Positions 25,000 to 33,060 are shown, counted from the first letter of the stretch. The stretch: DNA of 64,000 nucleotides from Methanoculleus sp. UBA374 (GCA_002508705.1 DAYL01000019.1:117182-181181); one strand, 5' to 3'. Notes: a model not told the origin generated them from the letters alone. Numbers and translations: made by a program.

Positions 25000-25056
25000 G
25001 TTATAACATTGTTTTAACATGCAAAGGTATATACTTTTCCCTAACAATGTTATAAC
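25000..25056. promoter_or_regulatory. Divergent operator with perfect 14-bp inverted repeat
   Basis: GTTATAACATTGTT (25000-25013) and AACAATGTTATAAC (25043-25056) are exact inverted copies. They bracket a TATA-like GTATATACTTT (25027-25037) and end at the ATG of the rightward gene. The half-site GTTATAAC is itself palindromic, and GTTTTAAC beside the left copy may be an additional box. The layout suits a dimeric repressor acting on both divergent genes. Confidence 0.7.
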
Positions 25057-25224
25057 ATGGAGAAGTTCACCGTGACCGTGAGCGGTTACGAGCAGGTCGA
25101 GAAGACGGCGGTTAAAGTCGGCAACGGTGCCGGGGTCCTCGTGCCTCGACGGTGGTTAGGTCGTCGGGTTCACTGCATCCTCCTCGACGAGGGAGAGGTC
25201 GAGCAGGATGATAACACCAAATAA
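25057..25224 (+). CDS. DUF2080-like small DNA-binding protein (SpoVT/AbrB type)
   Basis: A 55-residue protein: VEKTAVKVGNGAGVLVPRRW is followed by LGRRVHCILLDEGE, matching the DUF2080 pattern (V.KTVK..GNSG.IYVP..W.GK.V.VILLE) found beside archaeal transposons. The fold is expected to be a swapped-hairpin AbrB barrel that binds DNA as a dimer. It likely represses the divergent operon through the operator that ends at its own start codon. The transcript is probably leaderless, since a TATA-like box lies about 25 bases upstream. Confidence 0.7.
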   Translation: MEKFTVTVSGYEQVEKTAVKVGNGAGVLVPRRWLGRRVHCILLDEGEVEQDDNTK

Positions 25225-25416
25225 TCTCTTTTGCACGCCTTCATATCGTCGATTTCCCGGCCTCTCTTCTGCCGTAGGTGTAAGGTGTCATGGTGAGGGG
25301 AGATCGCCGGAATACGGCGCGATGTGAAGGCACGTTTACGGCCCGGGACAACGCCGTATAAAAAGAGTTGGAAGAGTTGGACGTACCCGGCACCCATGAG
25401 CCGGATGCGCCCGTGC

Positions 25417-25950
25417 TCACAACACCCCGGCGAGGCGTAGCATGTCGTCTCGTTCCGGTAAGTATCGCTCAATCAGCCCGGCATCGACCATACAAGATGT
25501 CGCGTTTGGAGACGGTTTCCCAAGTTCGGTGGTAAGGCTAATTCCACGCTGAGCGATGTTATCGACAATCAGTGCCGCCTGAAACATGCGCCCGTTCATC
25601 AGAAGATCCTCTGAGTTATCCATATTGCGGCGGGCCTCGCCTAGGTGTTGTTTTGCCCTTTCCACGTGTTCGGCGGATTCGACAAACTTTTCGTGCGCGT
25701 ACATGATACCAGCTGGATCGCTGGAGTACACAACAAATTTCCCATCAACGAACTCGGAATCAATATTTGTTATATTCCCTAATCCGGCATTCTGAGCATT
25801 AACCGCTGCACGGAGTTCTCTAACGGCGGCATCCGTCGCCGTCTCGGCGGGAGTACTCACACACCCGACCGTCACCACAATGAGTAGGATTGCCCCGATC
25901 GTCACAAGAGCTCGCGCGGGGGTCCAGAAAGAGGGTTCTGCGTCAGTCAT
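25417..25950 (-). CDS. Predicted lipoprotein of the integrated element
   Basis: A 177-residue protein. Its N-terminus is short and charged, then a hydrophobic helix (ALVTIGAILLIVVTVGC) ends in Cys30, a lipobox-like site, so it is likely exported and anchored. The mature part is helical (FVESAEHVERAKQHLGEARR) and resembles no family I know. The start at 25950 keeps the charged residues directly before the membrane segment. It is moron-like cargo: separate from the packaging operon and without replication motifs. Confidence 0.6.
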   Translation of the reverse strand: MTDAEPSFWTPARALVTIGAILLIVVTVGCVSTPAETATDAAVRELRAAVNAQNAGLGNITNIDSEFVDGKFVVYSSDPAGIMYAHEKFVESAEHVERAKQHLGEARRNMDNSEDLLMNGRMFQAALIVDNIAQRGISLTTELGKPSPNATSCMVDAGLIERYLPERDDMLRLAGVL

Positions 25951-26022
25951 GAGAGGGAATAGGGGATATGGGTATATATAGAACAAGGATCTATTCGGCC
26001 GGGGGCATTTTCGGCAACCCGA

Positions 26023-26178
26023 TCACTCCTCCCCGGCGGCGGCCTTCTCCAGGAGGTGCCGGAGCGCCGCGTCATATGACGGCAGCCGGAGCTTATGCTT
26101 CAGCGCCCATATGGCGGTGAAGGTGTCGTGTTGAACCGGGATCGTCCTCCGCGCCCGCTTCGGACTGCCGGAGGGGGT
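26023..26178 (-). pseudogene. Ribbon-helix-helix-like frame without a start codon
   Basis: The open frame encodes RRTIPVQHDTFTAIWALKHK followed by LRLPSYDAALRHLLEKAAAG, a good match to the ribbon-helix-helix pattern (KTIPVS..T...L..LK.....SYDE.I..LL). The frame opens after a TGA and contains no ATG, GTG or TTG before the motif. It may be a fragment, use a non-standard start, or hide a sequencing error. Confidence 0.35.
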
Positions 26179-26284
26179 TCATCGGCCGCACCCGGGGAGA
26201 AGGAGAGGGGAAAAACCCCGCGCACCGGGGCATCTCGGAAGAGGTGCAGTTGGCTCCCAGGTGGCGGGGCGATCTCGATCGTTT

Positions 26285-27064
26285 TCATGGTTGTAGAGCA
26301 GGGTGCTCTTCCGGTCCGATGTCGTTCTCTCCGGGGCGGTCTTGCCACGGGAATGTTTGGGCAAAAGGTGCAATTTGCAACTTCACTAGCAGGAAGTCAG
26401 GATCGTCGCAGTTCAAGCAATAGAGTTGGTATGCCAGCATGCTAGCTATTCCACGATCAACGCGGGTGCGACGGGTTCCACACCATAGGGGCCACGCTGA
26501 TTTCTCGAAGTGCGCTCCCCGTAGATCTGCATCCCGGAAGTCTACTCCCACGATCTCTGCTCTCCGGAAATCCGCACCGCGAAGATCCGATCCGTTGAAG
26601 TTGCACCGGAATAGGTCGGCTCTCCAAAAATCTGCGTTTTTGACATCCGCCTCCCGGACAAGTGTATGCCGGAGCTTCGCCCGGGTGAAGATAGTTCCTC
26701 GGGCCGCAATTTTGTCAAGCAGGGCACGGGAGAGGTTCGCCTCCCGAAACGTCGCTCCCGTGAGGTTGGCACGAGTCAGGATCGCGCCTTCCAGGTTGCA
26801 CCCGTCCAGGTTCGCTTCCGGGAGATACCCTCTGTAGAAGATCGCTCCCTGTAGATCCGCACCGTGGAGATCTGCACCTCGGAGGGGTATTAGTCCCATA
26901 CTCGCGCCACGGAGATCAACACCATCGGGGTTATCCGCTCCTCGGACAATGCCAGAGAGATCCGCGTCGGTCAAGTCGGCACGAACACCGGCCGGGTCGT
27001 TGCGGACCCATGCCGCATGGAGACGTAATATCTCCTTCAGTTGGTCCGGGGTTATTTCGGCCAT
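26285..27064 (-). CDS. Pentapeptide-repeat protein
   Basis: A 259-residue protein. Residues about 45-200 are tandem A(D/N)LXX pentapeptides (LRGADLHGADLQGAIF, LEGAILTRANLTGATF), which form a right-handed quadrilateral beta helix. The C-terminal 50 residues (WPLWCGTRRTRVDRGIASML, YQLYCLNCDD) are a separate module with a Cys-x2-Cys. Known pentapeptide proteins can mimic DNA (gyrase inhibition), but many phage and bacterial ones have no known function. It follows the terminase nuclease gene by 18 bases on the same strand. Confidence 0.85.
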   Translation of the reverse strand: MAEITPDQLKEILRLHAAWVRNDPAGVRADLTDADLSGIVRGADNPDGVDLRGASMGLIPLRGADLHGADLQGAIFYRGYLPEANLDGCNLEGAILTRANLTGATFREANLSRALLDKIAARGTIFTRAKLRHTLVREADVKNADFWRADLFRCNFNGSDLRGADFRRAEIVGVDFRDADLRGAHFEKSAWPLWCGTRRTRVDRGIASMLAYQLYCLNCDDPDFLLVKLQIAPFAQTFPWQDRPGENDIGPEEHPALQP

Positions 27065-27082
27065 ATTACATCACCTCTACGC

Positions 27083-27772
27083 TCATACGGGCGATATCGA
27101 GACTGGCTCGTCGAACACTACGATGTCATCGCCGGTCTGCTGGCTATAATACCACGTCGCCGCCCATACTGCCATTCCTACGGAGAGCACGAGGTCGTCG
27201 TGGTCGCCTTCCCGCCATGCCTCATAACTGTCATGTGCGGTTTTCAGGTTCACCTTGACCTTGAACGCCAGGAGCTCATTGATCAGGGTTTCCGCGTCCG
27301 GGAGTGCTGCCGCGATCTTGAGCCGCTTGTTTTGCAGCGATACCGCCAGTTCCCCCACAATGTCACGCTTCGGGACCCGGAAGTATGGGCCGTCCCGGTT
27401 CACGGTGTCCCCGCCTGTGATGGTGACACAGACGGGCGCCAGCCCTTCCAGAAAGAGCATGTCGGTCACCGCCCGCCCCACCCCGGTGTTATCGACGATC
27501 AGGTCTGTGCCGGGCGGGAGACGTGCCATAATCTCCTTCACGCGGGCGACCTGCGTGGGGTAGGGTGTCCCGATCGGGAGCCGTTCCAGGTGCCGGACAT
27601 GGTGCGTGAGCGGGATGCTCTCGAACGTCGTATCTACTGTCCGAAGGCGTCGGGTCTCGGGATCGCGGTCTTCGTGCTGTACGGTGTATGGCGTCGGGCG
27701 AACCTCGATCGCGCTGATCGCGGTGTAGTCGGCCGCCTGCCCTAAATCCAGTCCTACAAAGTATCTCGTCAT
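27083..27772 (-). CDS. Large terminase, RNase H-like nuclease protein
   Basis: A 229-residue protein equal to the C-terminal nuclease half of phage large terminases. Candidate metal-binding acids are Asp9 (FVGLDLGQAADYTAI), Asp94 (DLIVDNTGVGRAV) and Asp192/193 (REGDHDDLVLSVGMAVWA). The nuclease would cut concatemeric DNA at the start and end of packaging. Its ATG overlaps the stop of the ATPase gene as ATGA, so both halves are made in coupled fashion as separate chains. Most large terminases fuse the two domains in one protein. Confidence 0.82.
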   Translation of the reverse strand: MTRYFVGLDLGQAADYTAISAIEVRPTPYTVQHEDRDPETRRLRTVDTTFESIPLTHHVRHLERLPIGTPYPTQVARVKEIMARLPPGTDLIVDNTGVGRAVTDMLFLEGLAPVCVTITGGDTVNRDGPYFRVPKRDIVGELAVSLQNKRLKIAAALPDAETLINELLAFKVKVNLKTAHDSYEAWREGDHDDLVLSVGMAVWAATWYYSQQTGDDIVVFDEPVSISPV

Positions 27773-28587
27773 TCGGTTGCCTCGTCAAAGAGCGGGAAAA
27801 CATCGTCGTCGAGTCCGGCGGCGGTCCTCGTCGTCGGCGGGGCGAAGAGCGGGGATACGTCCTCGGAGACCGCGCCCATCACGTCGTCGTAGCGGAATAC
27901 GCTATCCGTCGCCTGCCGGAACTCGCACATGTACTCTTGTTCAAACCACCAATCCCCGATCGCCCGTCGTTCCTGCTCCAGGAACTCCGGAGTTATCCGC
28001 GGGCACCGGGGCGCGGGGATCTTGATCCGCTGCCAGTCGTCGCCGCCTTCGGTCCATGCCTCGAAGAAGTGCCCGCGCTTGCCGAACGGGGTACTCATCA
28101 GGATCAGCCGCCCGCCGCTGACGGCAAGCATCGGTCGGATGGAATAGTACAGCGCGTCGGGGACCCGGGCGGCCTCGTCCTCAATCACGAGGTCGGGCGC
28201 ACTGAATCCGCGGATCGTGGCTTCGGTGCCGGGGAGGGAGACCACTCTCGATCCGTTCTCCAGCGCAAACGAGAGCTTGTTGTCTTCCGTCAGCCGGGGG
28301 CGGTCGTCCAGGGCATCCAGGAACCCGGTCACTTTCTTGAACAGTTCACTTGACTGCCGGAGCGACGGGCTCACGAGGGGCACGAGGCTGCCGGGCCGGA
28401 AGAGCGCCGTGTGGAGCGCCACGATCGCGGTGGTGGTGCTCTTCCCGGCCTGCCTGGAGCAGTTGAGGAGCAGGCGGTTTGCCGGGGAGAGGAGGACCTC
28501 GACCTGCCAGGGGTCCGGCTCGAAGTCGAGTTGTTCCCGGGCGAAGGCCACGGGGTCTATGAGGTGTCGAAGAGGGGCGGTGGTCAC
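27769..28587 (-). CDS. Large terminase, ATPase protein
   Basis: A 272-residue protein with the packaging motor motifs: Walker A CSRQAGKST at 43-51, Walker B LVIEDEA at 133-139 and the coupling motif LILMSTP at 161-167. The region 200-245 (EFLEQERRAIGDWWFEQEYM) is the linker helix seen in front of the nuclease domain of fused proteins. The start is GTG at 28587, which overlaps the stop of the small terminase gene. A longer upstream frame exists but lies inside that gene. The chain ends where the nuclease domain normally begins. Confidence 0.85.
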   Translation of the reverse strand: MTTAPLRHLIDPVAFAREQLDFEPDPWQVEVLLSPANRLLLNCSRQAGKSTTTAIVALHTALFRPGSLVPLVSPSLRQSSELFKKVTGFLDALDDRPRLTEDNKLSFALENGSRVVSLPGTEATIRGFSAPDLVIEDEAARVPDALYYSIRPMLAVSGGRLILMSTPFGKRGHFFEAWTEGGDDWQRIKIPAPRCPRITPEFLEQERRAIGDWWFEQEYMCEFRQATDSVFRYDDVMGAVSEDVSPLFAPPTTRTAAGLDDDVFPLFDEATE

Positions 28588-29066
28588 GGGTCTTCGACCT
28601 CCTTTAGCGCCTCTGCGAGCCGGACCCGGATGTCTGGATACGGCTGAAGTTCGCGGAAGATGACCGCCTGGATCTTCAACCACTGTGGGGCTTGATAGAT
28701 GTTGATCGTCGTCCCATCGCCCGGGAGATCCCCGGCGATCTGGAGTAACGGCTTTGCCAGGTCGCCGGCCGTCTTCCACAGATACGCCATCCTCCGGTCG
28801 TCCCCTTCCTCCTCGGCTCGGTTCGCTGCACGGGCGAGCGAATCGAATCCTCTCGACAACTCCTTGAGCATCTTTGCGGTGCCGGAGACGGCCTTCTGTC
28901 GCTCTGCATCGACAATTGCCGCCGAGATGTGTTTCTTATGGCGGCCGATCGCGGCTTCGGAAACGTCGAATCTCTGCGATATGCTCCGGTATTTTTCGCC
29001 TGAAACGATCGCTTGATCTATCTCGTCCCGCCGCGGGTGGGTGCAGATGCTACACCGTCGGGCCAT
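28584..29066 (-). CDS. Small terminase candidate with N-terminal zinc motif
   Basis: A 160-residue protein. Residues 5-25 (CSICTHPRRDEIDQAIVSGE) give a Cys-x2-Cys-x-His motif, then a helix-turn-helix (YRSISQRFDVSEAAIGRHKK) of the kind used by small terminases to bind the packaging site. A long helical middle and a C-terminal segment follow. Its position directly before the terminase ATPase gene, with a 4-base overlap (GTGA), supports the role. It lacks a confident family match, so the role is inferred from context and HTH. Confidence 0.65.
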   Translation of the reverse strand: MARRCSICTHPRRDEIDQAIVSGEKYRSISQRFDVSEAAIGRHKKHISAAIVDAERQKAVSGTAKMLKELSRGFDSLARAANRAEEEGDDRRMAYLWKTAGDLAKPLLQIAGDLPGDGTTINIYQAPQWLKIQAVIFRELQPYPDIRVRLAEALKEVEDP

Positions 29067-29320
29067 TATCGCCTGCTCCTCCGGTCGTCGTCTCGCTTGA
29101 TGCACTTTCTCAGGGCGGCCGCCTCCGCTCGATACTTCGCCGCCTGCCGGGGCTGCCGGTGGTAATCGTGGAGCCCGGCAAGCTGATCGAGCGCGTCGGC
29201 TACGAGATCCATCTCGGGGCACTGTGCGACGAACGCATCCCAGAGTAGCAGGATGCCATCCGCGCCGGTGAACCGGGACCGGAGGTAGCGCCGGGCGTTG
29301 TCCCTGCACGAGGAGGTCAT
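29066..29320 (-). CDS. Small helical protein of the packaging/replication operon
   Basis: An 84-residue protein (MTSSCRDNARRYLRSRFTGA ...) ending in a strongly basic tail (KCIKRDDDRRSRR). GGAGG-type sites are lacking because its ATG overlaps the helicase stop (ATGA), and its own stop overlaps the next ATG by one base. No family recognised. The position between helicase and small terminase suggests an accessory DNA-binding role. Confidence 0.6.
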   Translation of the reverse strand: MTSSCRDNARRYLRSRFTGADGILLLWDAFVAQCPEMDLVADALDQLAGLHDYHRQPRQAAKYRAEAAALRKCIKRDDDRRSRR

Positions 29321-31404
29321 AGTCGCACCTCTGCGAGACCGGCCGCCTGCCGTTTCAGGTGGTTGTAGTGGTGACTGCAAAGCGGCCAGTCGCCGTCTTT
29401 GTTCACCCACTCCGGCTGGTTGCCGCAGCCTTTGACGCTGCACCGGGCGCCTTTCCTCTCCAGCCCGCCGTGCCAGGTGTAGGTGTTGATAGTAGCGAAC
29501 ACAGACGGCGGGACATCCTCTCCTGACACGCCTGACACGTTTGCCGTAACTTTTTCTCGCGCGTGTATACGTGAAAAAGTTTGGGCAAACGTGTCAGTCG
29601 TGTCAGTGCCGGGTGTGGGGTGATCAGAGAGTTTGGTCTGTTCCTCAATGGTGTGGCATCCGTTATCCAATTCGGCCTCGCTCTTGAGCCGGATTCCGAT
29701 CCAGTATCGGTTGTTTCCGTCGCTATAGTCATCAAACAAAGTTTTCATAAAACTACCAAACTTGGTTTGAGACAGCGTTCTCCACCCGGCAGCCTCGCAC
29801 CACGAGAGATATGCGCCATAGAGATCGGACTTCCCGACCCGCTCCTGGGGACCGACCACACAAGCCTCTGTGACAAATCGCCCGACGGGGTTTGATGTGA
29901 TCCGGTAATCCTGCATGGCCCGCCGCACGGCCGCCGGCTGGGTAAGTTTGCCCCGCTCTCGATATCGCCGGAGACCTTCGATCATCCAGTTGAGGATACC
30001 GGGGCCTTCCTGTTCGAACAAGACTTTCCCGTACTCCGGTTGTCGTTTCTCTGGCGGGATAACGGCGACGAACGGGAAGAGCCATATCCGCCGCCAGATG
30101 CCGTTATCGGTGCCTTTGATCTTCGGCAGGTGGTTCGTTGCCAGGAAGATTTTTGCACCGGGCACAAACTCGACGGGTTTGCCGTACAGCGGCCTCGCAG
30201 TAACTGCATGGTCCCCGGTCAGGCTCTTGATCAGCGATTCCGAAAGGATAGCGTCCTGCTCCGGTTCGGTGCAGGTCACGAACCGCGCGCCTTTGAGCCT
30301 GAGAACGTCCGGGCGAGCGCGGCCGACGTCATCGTGCCGGGACTGCATCAGCGTGCTGCTCTCGATATTCACCGCATAGTCGTTCAGTATGAGGGCGATC
30401 GCCTTCAACGTCTCCGACTTCCCGTTTTTACCCGAACCCCACAGGATACTCATGAGTTGCTCGGGGTTGTATTGCAGGAGCGAGTATCCCATCATGTCCT
30501 GAAATCCGGTGATCACCTCCTCGTCGCCGGCGAACACTGTGTGCAGGTGGTCGAGCCAGAGAGGGCATGTCGCTTCGGGGTCATACCGCACGCCGGCGAT
30601 TTTCGTAAGAAGGTCCTCGCGCCTGTGCTCCCGGAACTCGAACGTCTCCAGGTCGAGGGTGCCGTTCTGGCAGTTGAACAGGTTTTCGCGCGCATCCATC
30701 TCGTCGGCGCGGACGGGGACCATATGCACAGCGCCGTCAATCATCGCGCGTCGTGCCACGAGCGAACCCGATTTGATCGCCCACTTTGCGACGGTTTCGC
30801 TGTTCGGTGCTGTCGCCGCTTCGAGGAAGATCGCCTTAGCCGTCCTCGTTGCAAGGTCGAGCATCCGGTTCGTCTCGTCCTGCTCCCACCGCCGGCCGTC
30901 CCACACGAACCACGTTTTCAACGTAGAGCAGTAACGGATGTCATCGCCGTACATCCTGATCAGGCGTTCGGAGTTCCCTATGTCCGTCAGCCCGATCCCG
31001 GTGGTCAGGTCCTCCTGATCCGCGGACAGGATCTCATCGTTTCGGTCCCTTCGCGCACGTTCCTGGTAGACCTTCGCCATTTTAGTAAGGTGCTCGATCT
31101 CCTCGGGCGTCGGGCGGACCTCTTCCGGCAGCCGGGACCATCGTTTTGAGAGGTTGCTTGCGGCCTCAAGTCCTTTGTCGTGGCAGTAGACTGCGATACG
31201 GAACAGAACCCGCCGGGCCTGCTCCCGCCGCTCGTCGGCGGTCGCCTCGTCGGCCGAAGGTATGCCGCACTCTTTCGCGAGATCGCGCGATGATGCGGGG
31301 ATGTTGTAGTAAAACCCGCCCCACCACGCCACGGTGCTGAGAGTATCTCCACCGGCGAGACCGATCGCGATCTTCTCGTCCGGGGAGAGGTTGTCCGTGG
31401 TCAC
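29317..31404 (-). CDS. SF3-type helicase (D5/P4-like) with C-terminal zinc finger
   Basis: A 695-residue protein. Residues about 145-280 form the D5_N region (ENLFNCQNGTLDLETFEFRE). The helicase P-loop WGSGKNGKSETLK lies at 322-334, followed by LKGARFVTCTEPEQDAILSE (Walker B-like) and GAKIFLATNHLPKIKGTDNG (motif C, Asn near the end). It continues with IWRRIWLFPFVAVIP. A separate C-terminal module holds CSVKGCGNQPEW and LCSHHYNHLKR, a zinc finger. It should unwind DNA at the element's origin with the primase-polymerase encoded just upstream. GTG start at 31404 overlaps the primase stop. Confidence 0.88.
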   Translation of the reverse strand: MTTDNLSPDEKIAIGLAGGDTLSTVAWWGGFYYNIPASSRDLAKECGIPSADEATADERREQARRVLFRIAVYCHDKGLEAASNLSKRWSRLPEEVRPTPEEIEHLTKMAKVYQERARRDRNDEILSADQEDLTTGIGLTDIGNSERLIRMYGDDIRYCSTLKTWFVWDGRRWEQDETNRMLDLATRTAKAIFLEAATAPNSETVAKWAIKSGSLVARRAMIDGAVHMVPVRADEMDARENLFNCQNGTLDLETFEFREHRREDLLTKIAGVRYDPEATCPLWLDHLHTVFAGDEEVITGFQDMMGYSLLQYNPEQLMSILWGSGKNGKSETLKAIALILNDYAVNIESSTLMQSRHDDVGRARPDVLRLKGARFVTCTEPEQDAILSESLIKSLTGDHAVTARPLYGKPVEFVPGAKIFLATNHLPKIKGTDNGIWRRIWLFPFVAVIPPEKRQPEYGKVLFEQEGPGILNWMIEGLRRYRERGKLTQPAAVRRAMQDYRITSNPVGRFVTEACVVGPQERVGKSDLYGAYLSWCEAAGWRTLSQTKFGSFMKTLFDDYSDGNNRYWIGIRLKSEAELDNGCHTIEEQTKLSDHPTPGTDTTDTFAQTFSRIHAREKVTANVSGVSGEDVPPSVFATINTYTWHGGLERKGARCSVKGCGNQPEWVNKDGDWPLCSHHYNHLKRQAAGLAEVRL

Positions 31405-32483
31405 GCCCGCACCGCCTCCCGCCGGGCCGCCTGCATCTTTCGCCGGTACTCCACACGCTTGAGGTATCGCTCCTCGGGCGGAAGGGCACCCATGCCGCCG
31501 CCCGGGCTCCAGGTCTCTCCCACGTGCTCCAGGGCCTTCGAGATCGTCCGCGTCGCGTAGTCGGTTCGGTCCCACTTCTCGCGGTAGAGTCCAGACTGCC
31601 GAACCAGGCGTTCCAGTTGCGCGGGGTCTTGACTGTAGAAGGCGAGGATGGTGCACAGGGCGAGATCCGCTTCAGAGTGCGATCCGTATCCGGACGTATC
31701 CCCGCGCCATAGGGCGTTGAACTTCGCGGCGTTCGCGGCGCTCTGGCACTTCTCGATGATCTCCGCGTCGGTTAGATCCGGGGCGGCTGTAGATCGTGGG
31801 GTCGGGGTCTTCGCCCGGGGCGCTTGCTGCATCTCCTTCGTCCGGCCGATCTTCTCGTAGATCGCCTCCAGGCTCCCGGGCGCCGGCTCGCGCACGTCAT
31901 CGGGCGTGCCGGGGATGTGGTCGCCGGTGACGGTGAAGAACCGGCCACGGTCGTACATCTCCCATACTTCGCCCGCTGCCCGGCTCCTGTCGCCCGGTTT
32001 CGTCCCGTAGGTGATCACATGGGCGCCGGCCCTTGACGGGGAGAGCTCCGCGTAACTCTGCACGCTCGCGATCTCGTCGAGGACTCCGGGCGTCCACTCC
32101 CCGGTTTCAGGGTCCCGCACGTGATCGGCATCGAGCCCGAGCCAGCCGTCGCCCAGGACGAACCCGATCCCGCTGTAGTACTCCACCGCCCGGCACGCCT
32201 CTTCAAACGTCACCCAGGTTTCGCGGTCGGTGCTCTTTGCCTGTCCTTTTCCCGGAGTGTGAGGCACCTTCGTCTTCTTCCCATCGCGGACCTCATACTG
32301 CCAGACTACCCACCGCTTCGCCTCTCGCATCGCGGCGGGGATGGCGGCGTACCTGGTAGAGGTCGCGGGGCGGCTCGTTGGTGCCGGTGCCGATCTTGCC
32401 GGCGGTTGTGGCGCTGCTCCTTTCGGGGTGCGCTCGATCTTGAACCCCGAGGCTTTCGCCAGCGCGAGGGCGTCGTCAGTCAC
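31401..32483 (-). CDS. NrS-1-like primase-polymerase
   Basis: A 360-residue protein. AIPAAMREAKRWVVWQYEVR and KKTKVPHTPGKGQAKSTDRE open the family's N-terminal domain; the catalytic acids are in GIGFVLGDGWLGLDADHV (Asp118, Asp120) and the basic motif is SPSRAGAHV (148-156). The C-terminal part (YGSHSEADLALCTILAFYSQ, LVRQSGLYREKWDR) matches the helix-bundle domain that follows the primase-polymerase of phage NrS-1. NrS-1 polymerase primes and extends DNA in one protein with its helicase; here the helicase is a separate gene. GTG start, overlapping the preceding stop. Confidence 0.8.
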   Translation of the reverse strand: MTDDALALAKASGFKIERTPKGAAPQPPARSAPAPTSRPATSTRYAAIPAAMREAKRWVVWQYEVRDGKKTKVPHTPGKGQAKSTDRETWVTFEEACRAVEYYSGIGFVLGDGWLGLDADHVRDPETGEWTPGVLDEIASVQSYAELSPSRAGAHVITYGTKPGDRSRAAGEVWEMYDRGRFFTVTGDHIPGTPDDVREPAPGSLEAIYEKIGRTKEMQQAPRAKTPTPRSTAAPDLTDAEIIEKCQSAANAAKFNALWRGDTSGYGSHSEADLALCTILAFYSQDPAQLERLVRQSGLYREKWDRTDYATRTISKALEHVGETWSPGGGMGALPPEERYLKRVEYRRKMQAARREAVRA

Positions 32484-32695
32484 ACAATCACCGCCGCGTC
32501 GTCAGGTCGTACCAAACCCATCCGCAAAAGTAGACATCCTCGATCGCACCGGATCCTACAAGGCCCGTTCGTCGTGCCATATGACCCGCAAAGCGTCCCG
32601 TCAGTATGGCACTCGGGCGGCAGGTCATCGATGAATAATTCCCCAATTATCGATGGCGTTTTATACTGCCTCGGAGATACAATAGTTATCGACAT
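32480..32695 (-). CDS. Small cysteine-containing protein upstream of the primase
   Basis: A 71-residue frame (MSITIVSPRQYKTPSIIGEL...) with four cysteines in its second half (ECHTDGTLCGSYG, PCRIRCDRGC). Its stop overlaps the primase GTG, and its start overlaps the gene before by 35 bases, fitting the packed operon. Unrecognised family. Confidence 0.5.
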   Translation of the reverse strand: MSITIVSPRQYKTPSIIGELFIDDLPPECHTDGTLCGSYGTTNGPCRIRCDRGCLLLRMGLVRPDDAAVIV

Positions 32696-32897
32696 TCATT
32701 GCTCCCTGCTGATGCTGAGTGTCCTTTGAGCGTGCCTTCGCCGGGGCGCGCTCCGAATCCTTGTTCTCACCGTCTGCCAATTGCCAGCGCCCTTTCTCGA
32801 TGAGCACCTCGGCGATCGCTTTATATATGCCGGGGAGGTGGTCGAGCGTTTCCTGGTCGATGACGAGACCGGGAGCGGGGGCGCTTTCAGGTGCCAT
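32661..32897 (-). CDS. Hypothetical protein of the replication operon
   Basis: A 78-residue acidic-to-basic protein (TLDHLPGIYKAIAEVLIEKG, then a Lys/Glu-rich stretch). The helical segment may mediate protein contacts. No family recognised. It overlaps the AbrB-like gene by 11 bases and the next small gene by 35 bases. Confidence 0.5.
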   Translation of the reverse strand: MAPESAPAPGLVIDQETLDHLPGIYKAIAEVLIEKGRWQLADGENKDSERAPAKARSKDTQHQQGAMNVDNYCISEAV

Positions 32898-33060
32898 CGC
32901 CCTGCACCCCCGTTGCTGTAATTACGAGTCTCCCACGTTCGAGAGAAATATCGACCGGGTCGCCCTCTTTGAGGCTGTTCTGCTTAACCCACGCGGCCGG
33001 TAGTGAGACATAATTCGATCCCCCTAACCGCTGGAGTTTCCTTGTAGCAACCCGCTCCAT
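32887..33060 (-). CDS. AbrB/SpoVT-like regulator
   Basis: A 57-residue protein: ATRKLQRLGGSNYVSLPAAW, then VKQNSLKEGDPVDISLERGR and LVITATG, the classic swapped-hairpin AbrB pattern as in archaeal PhoU-type N-termini. It is the first gene of the leftward operon and likely controls it. A TATA-like TTTAAATA lies about 26 bases upstream, and the inverted repeat ATACCTAT (33059-33066) / ATAGGTAT (33101-33108) brackets that promoter. Confidence 0.75.
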   Translation of the reverse strand: MERVATRKLQRLGGSNYVSLPAAWVKQNSLKEGDPVDISLERGRLVITATGVQGDGT

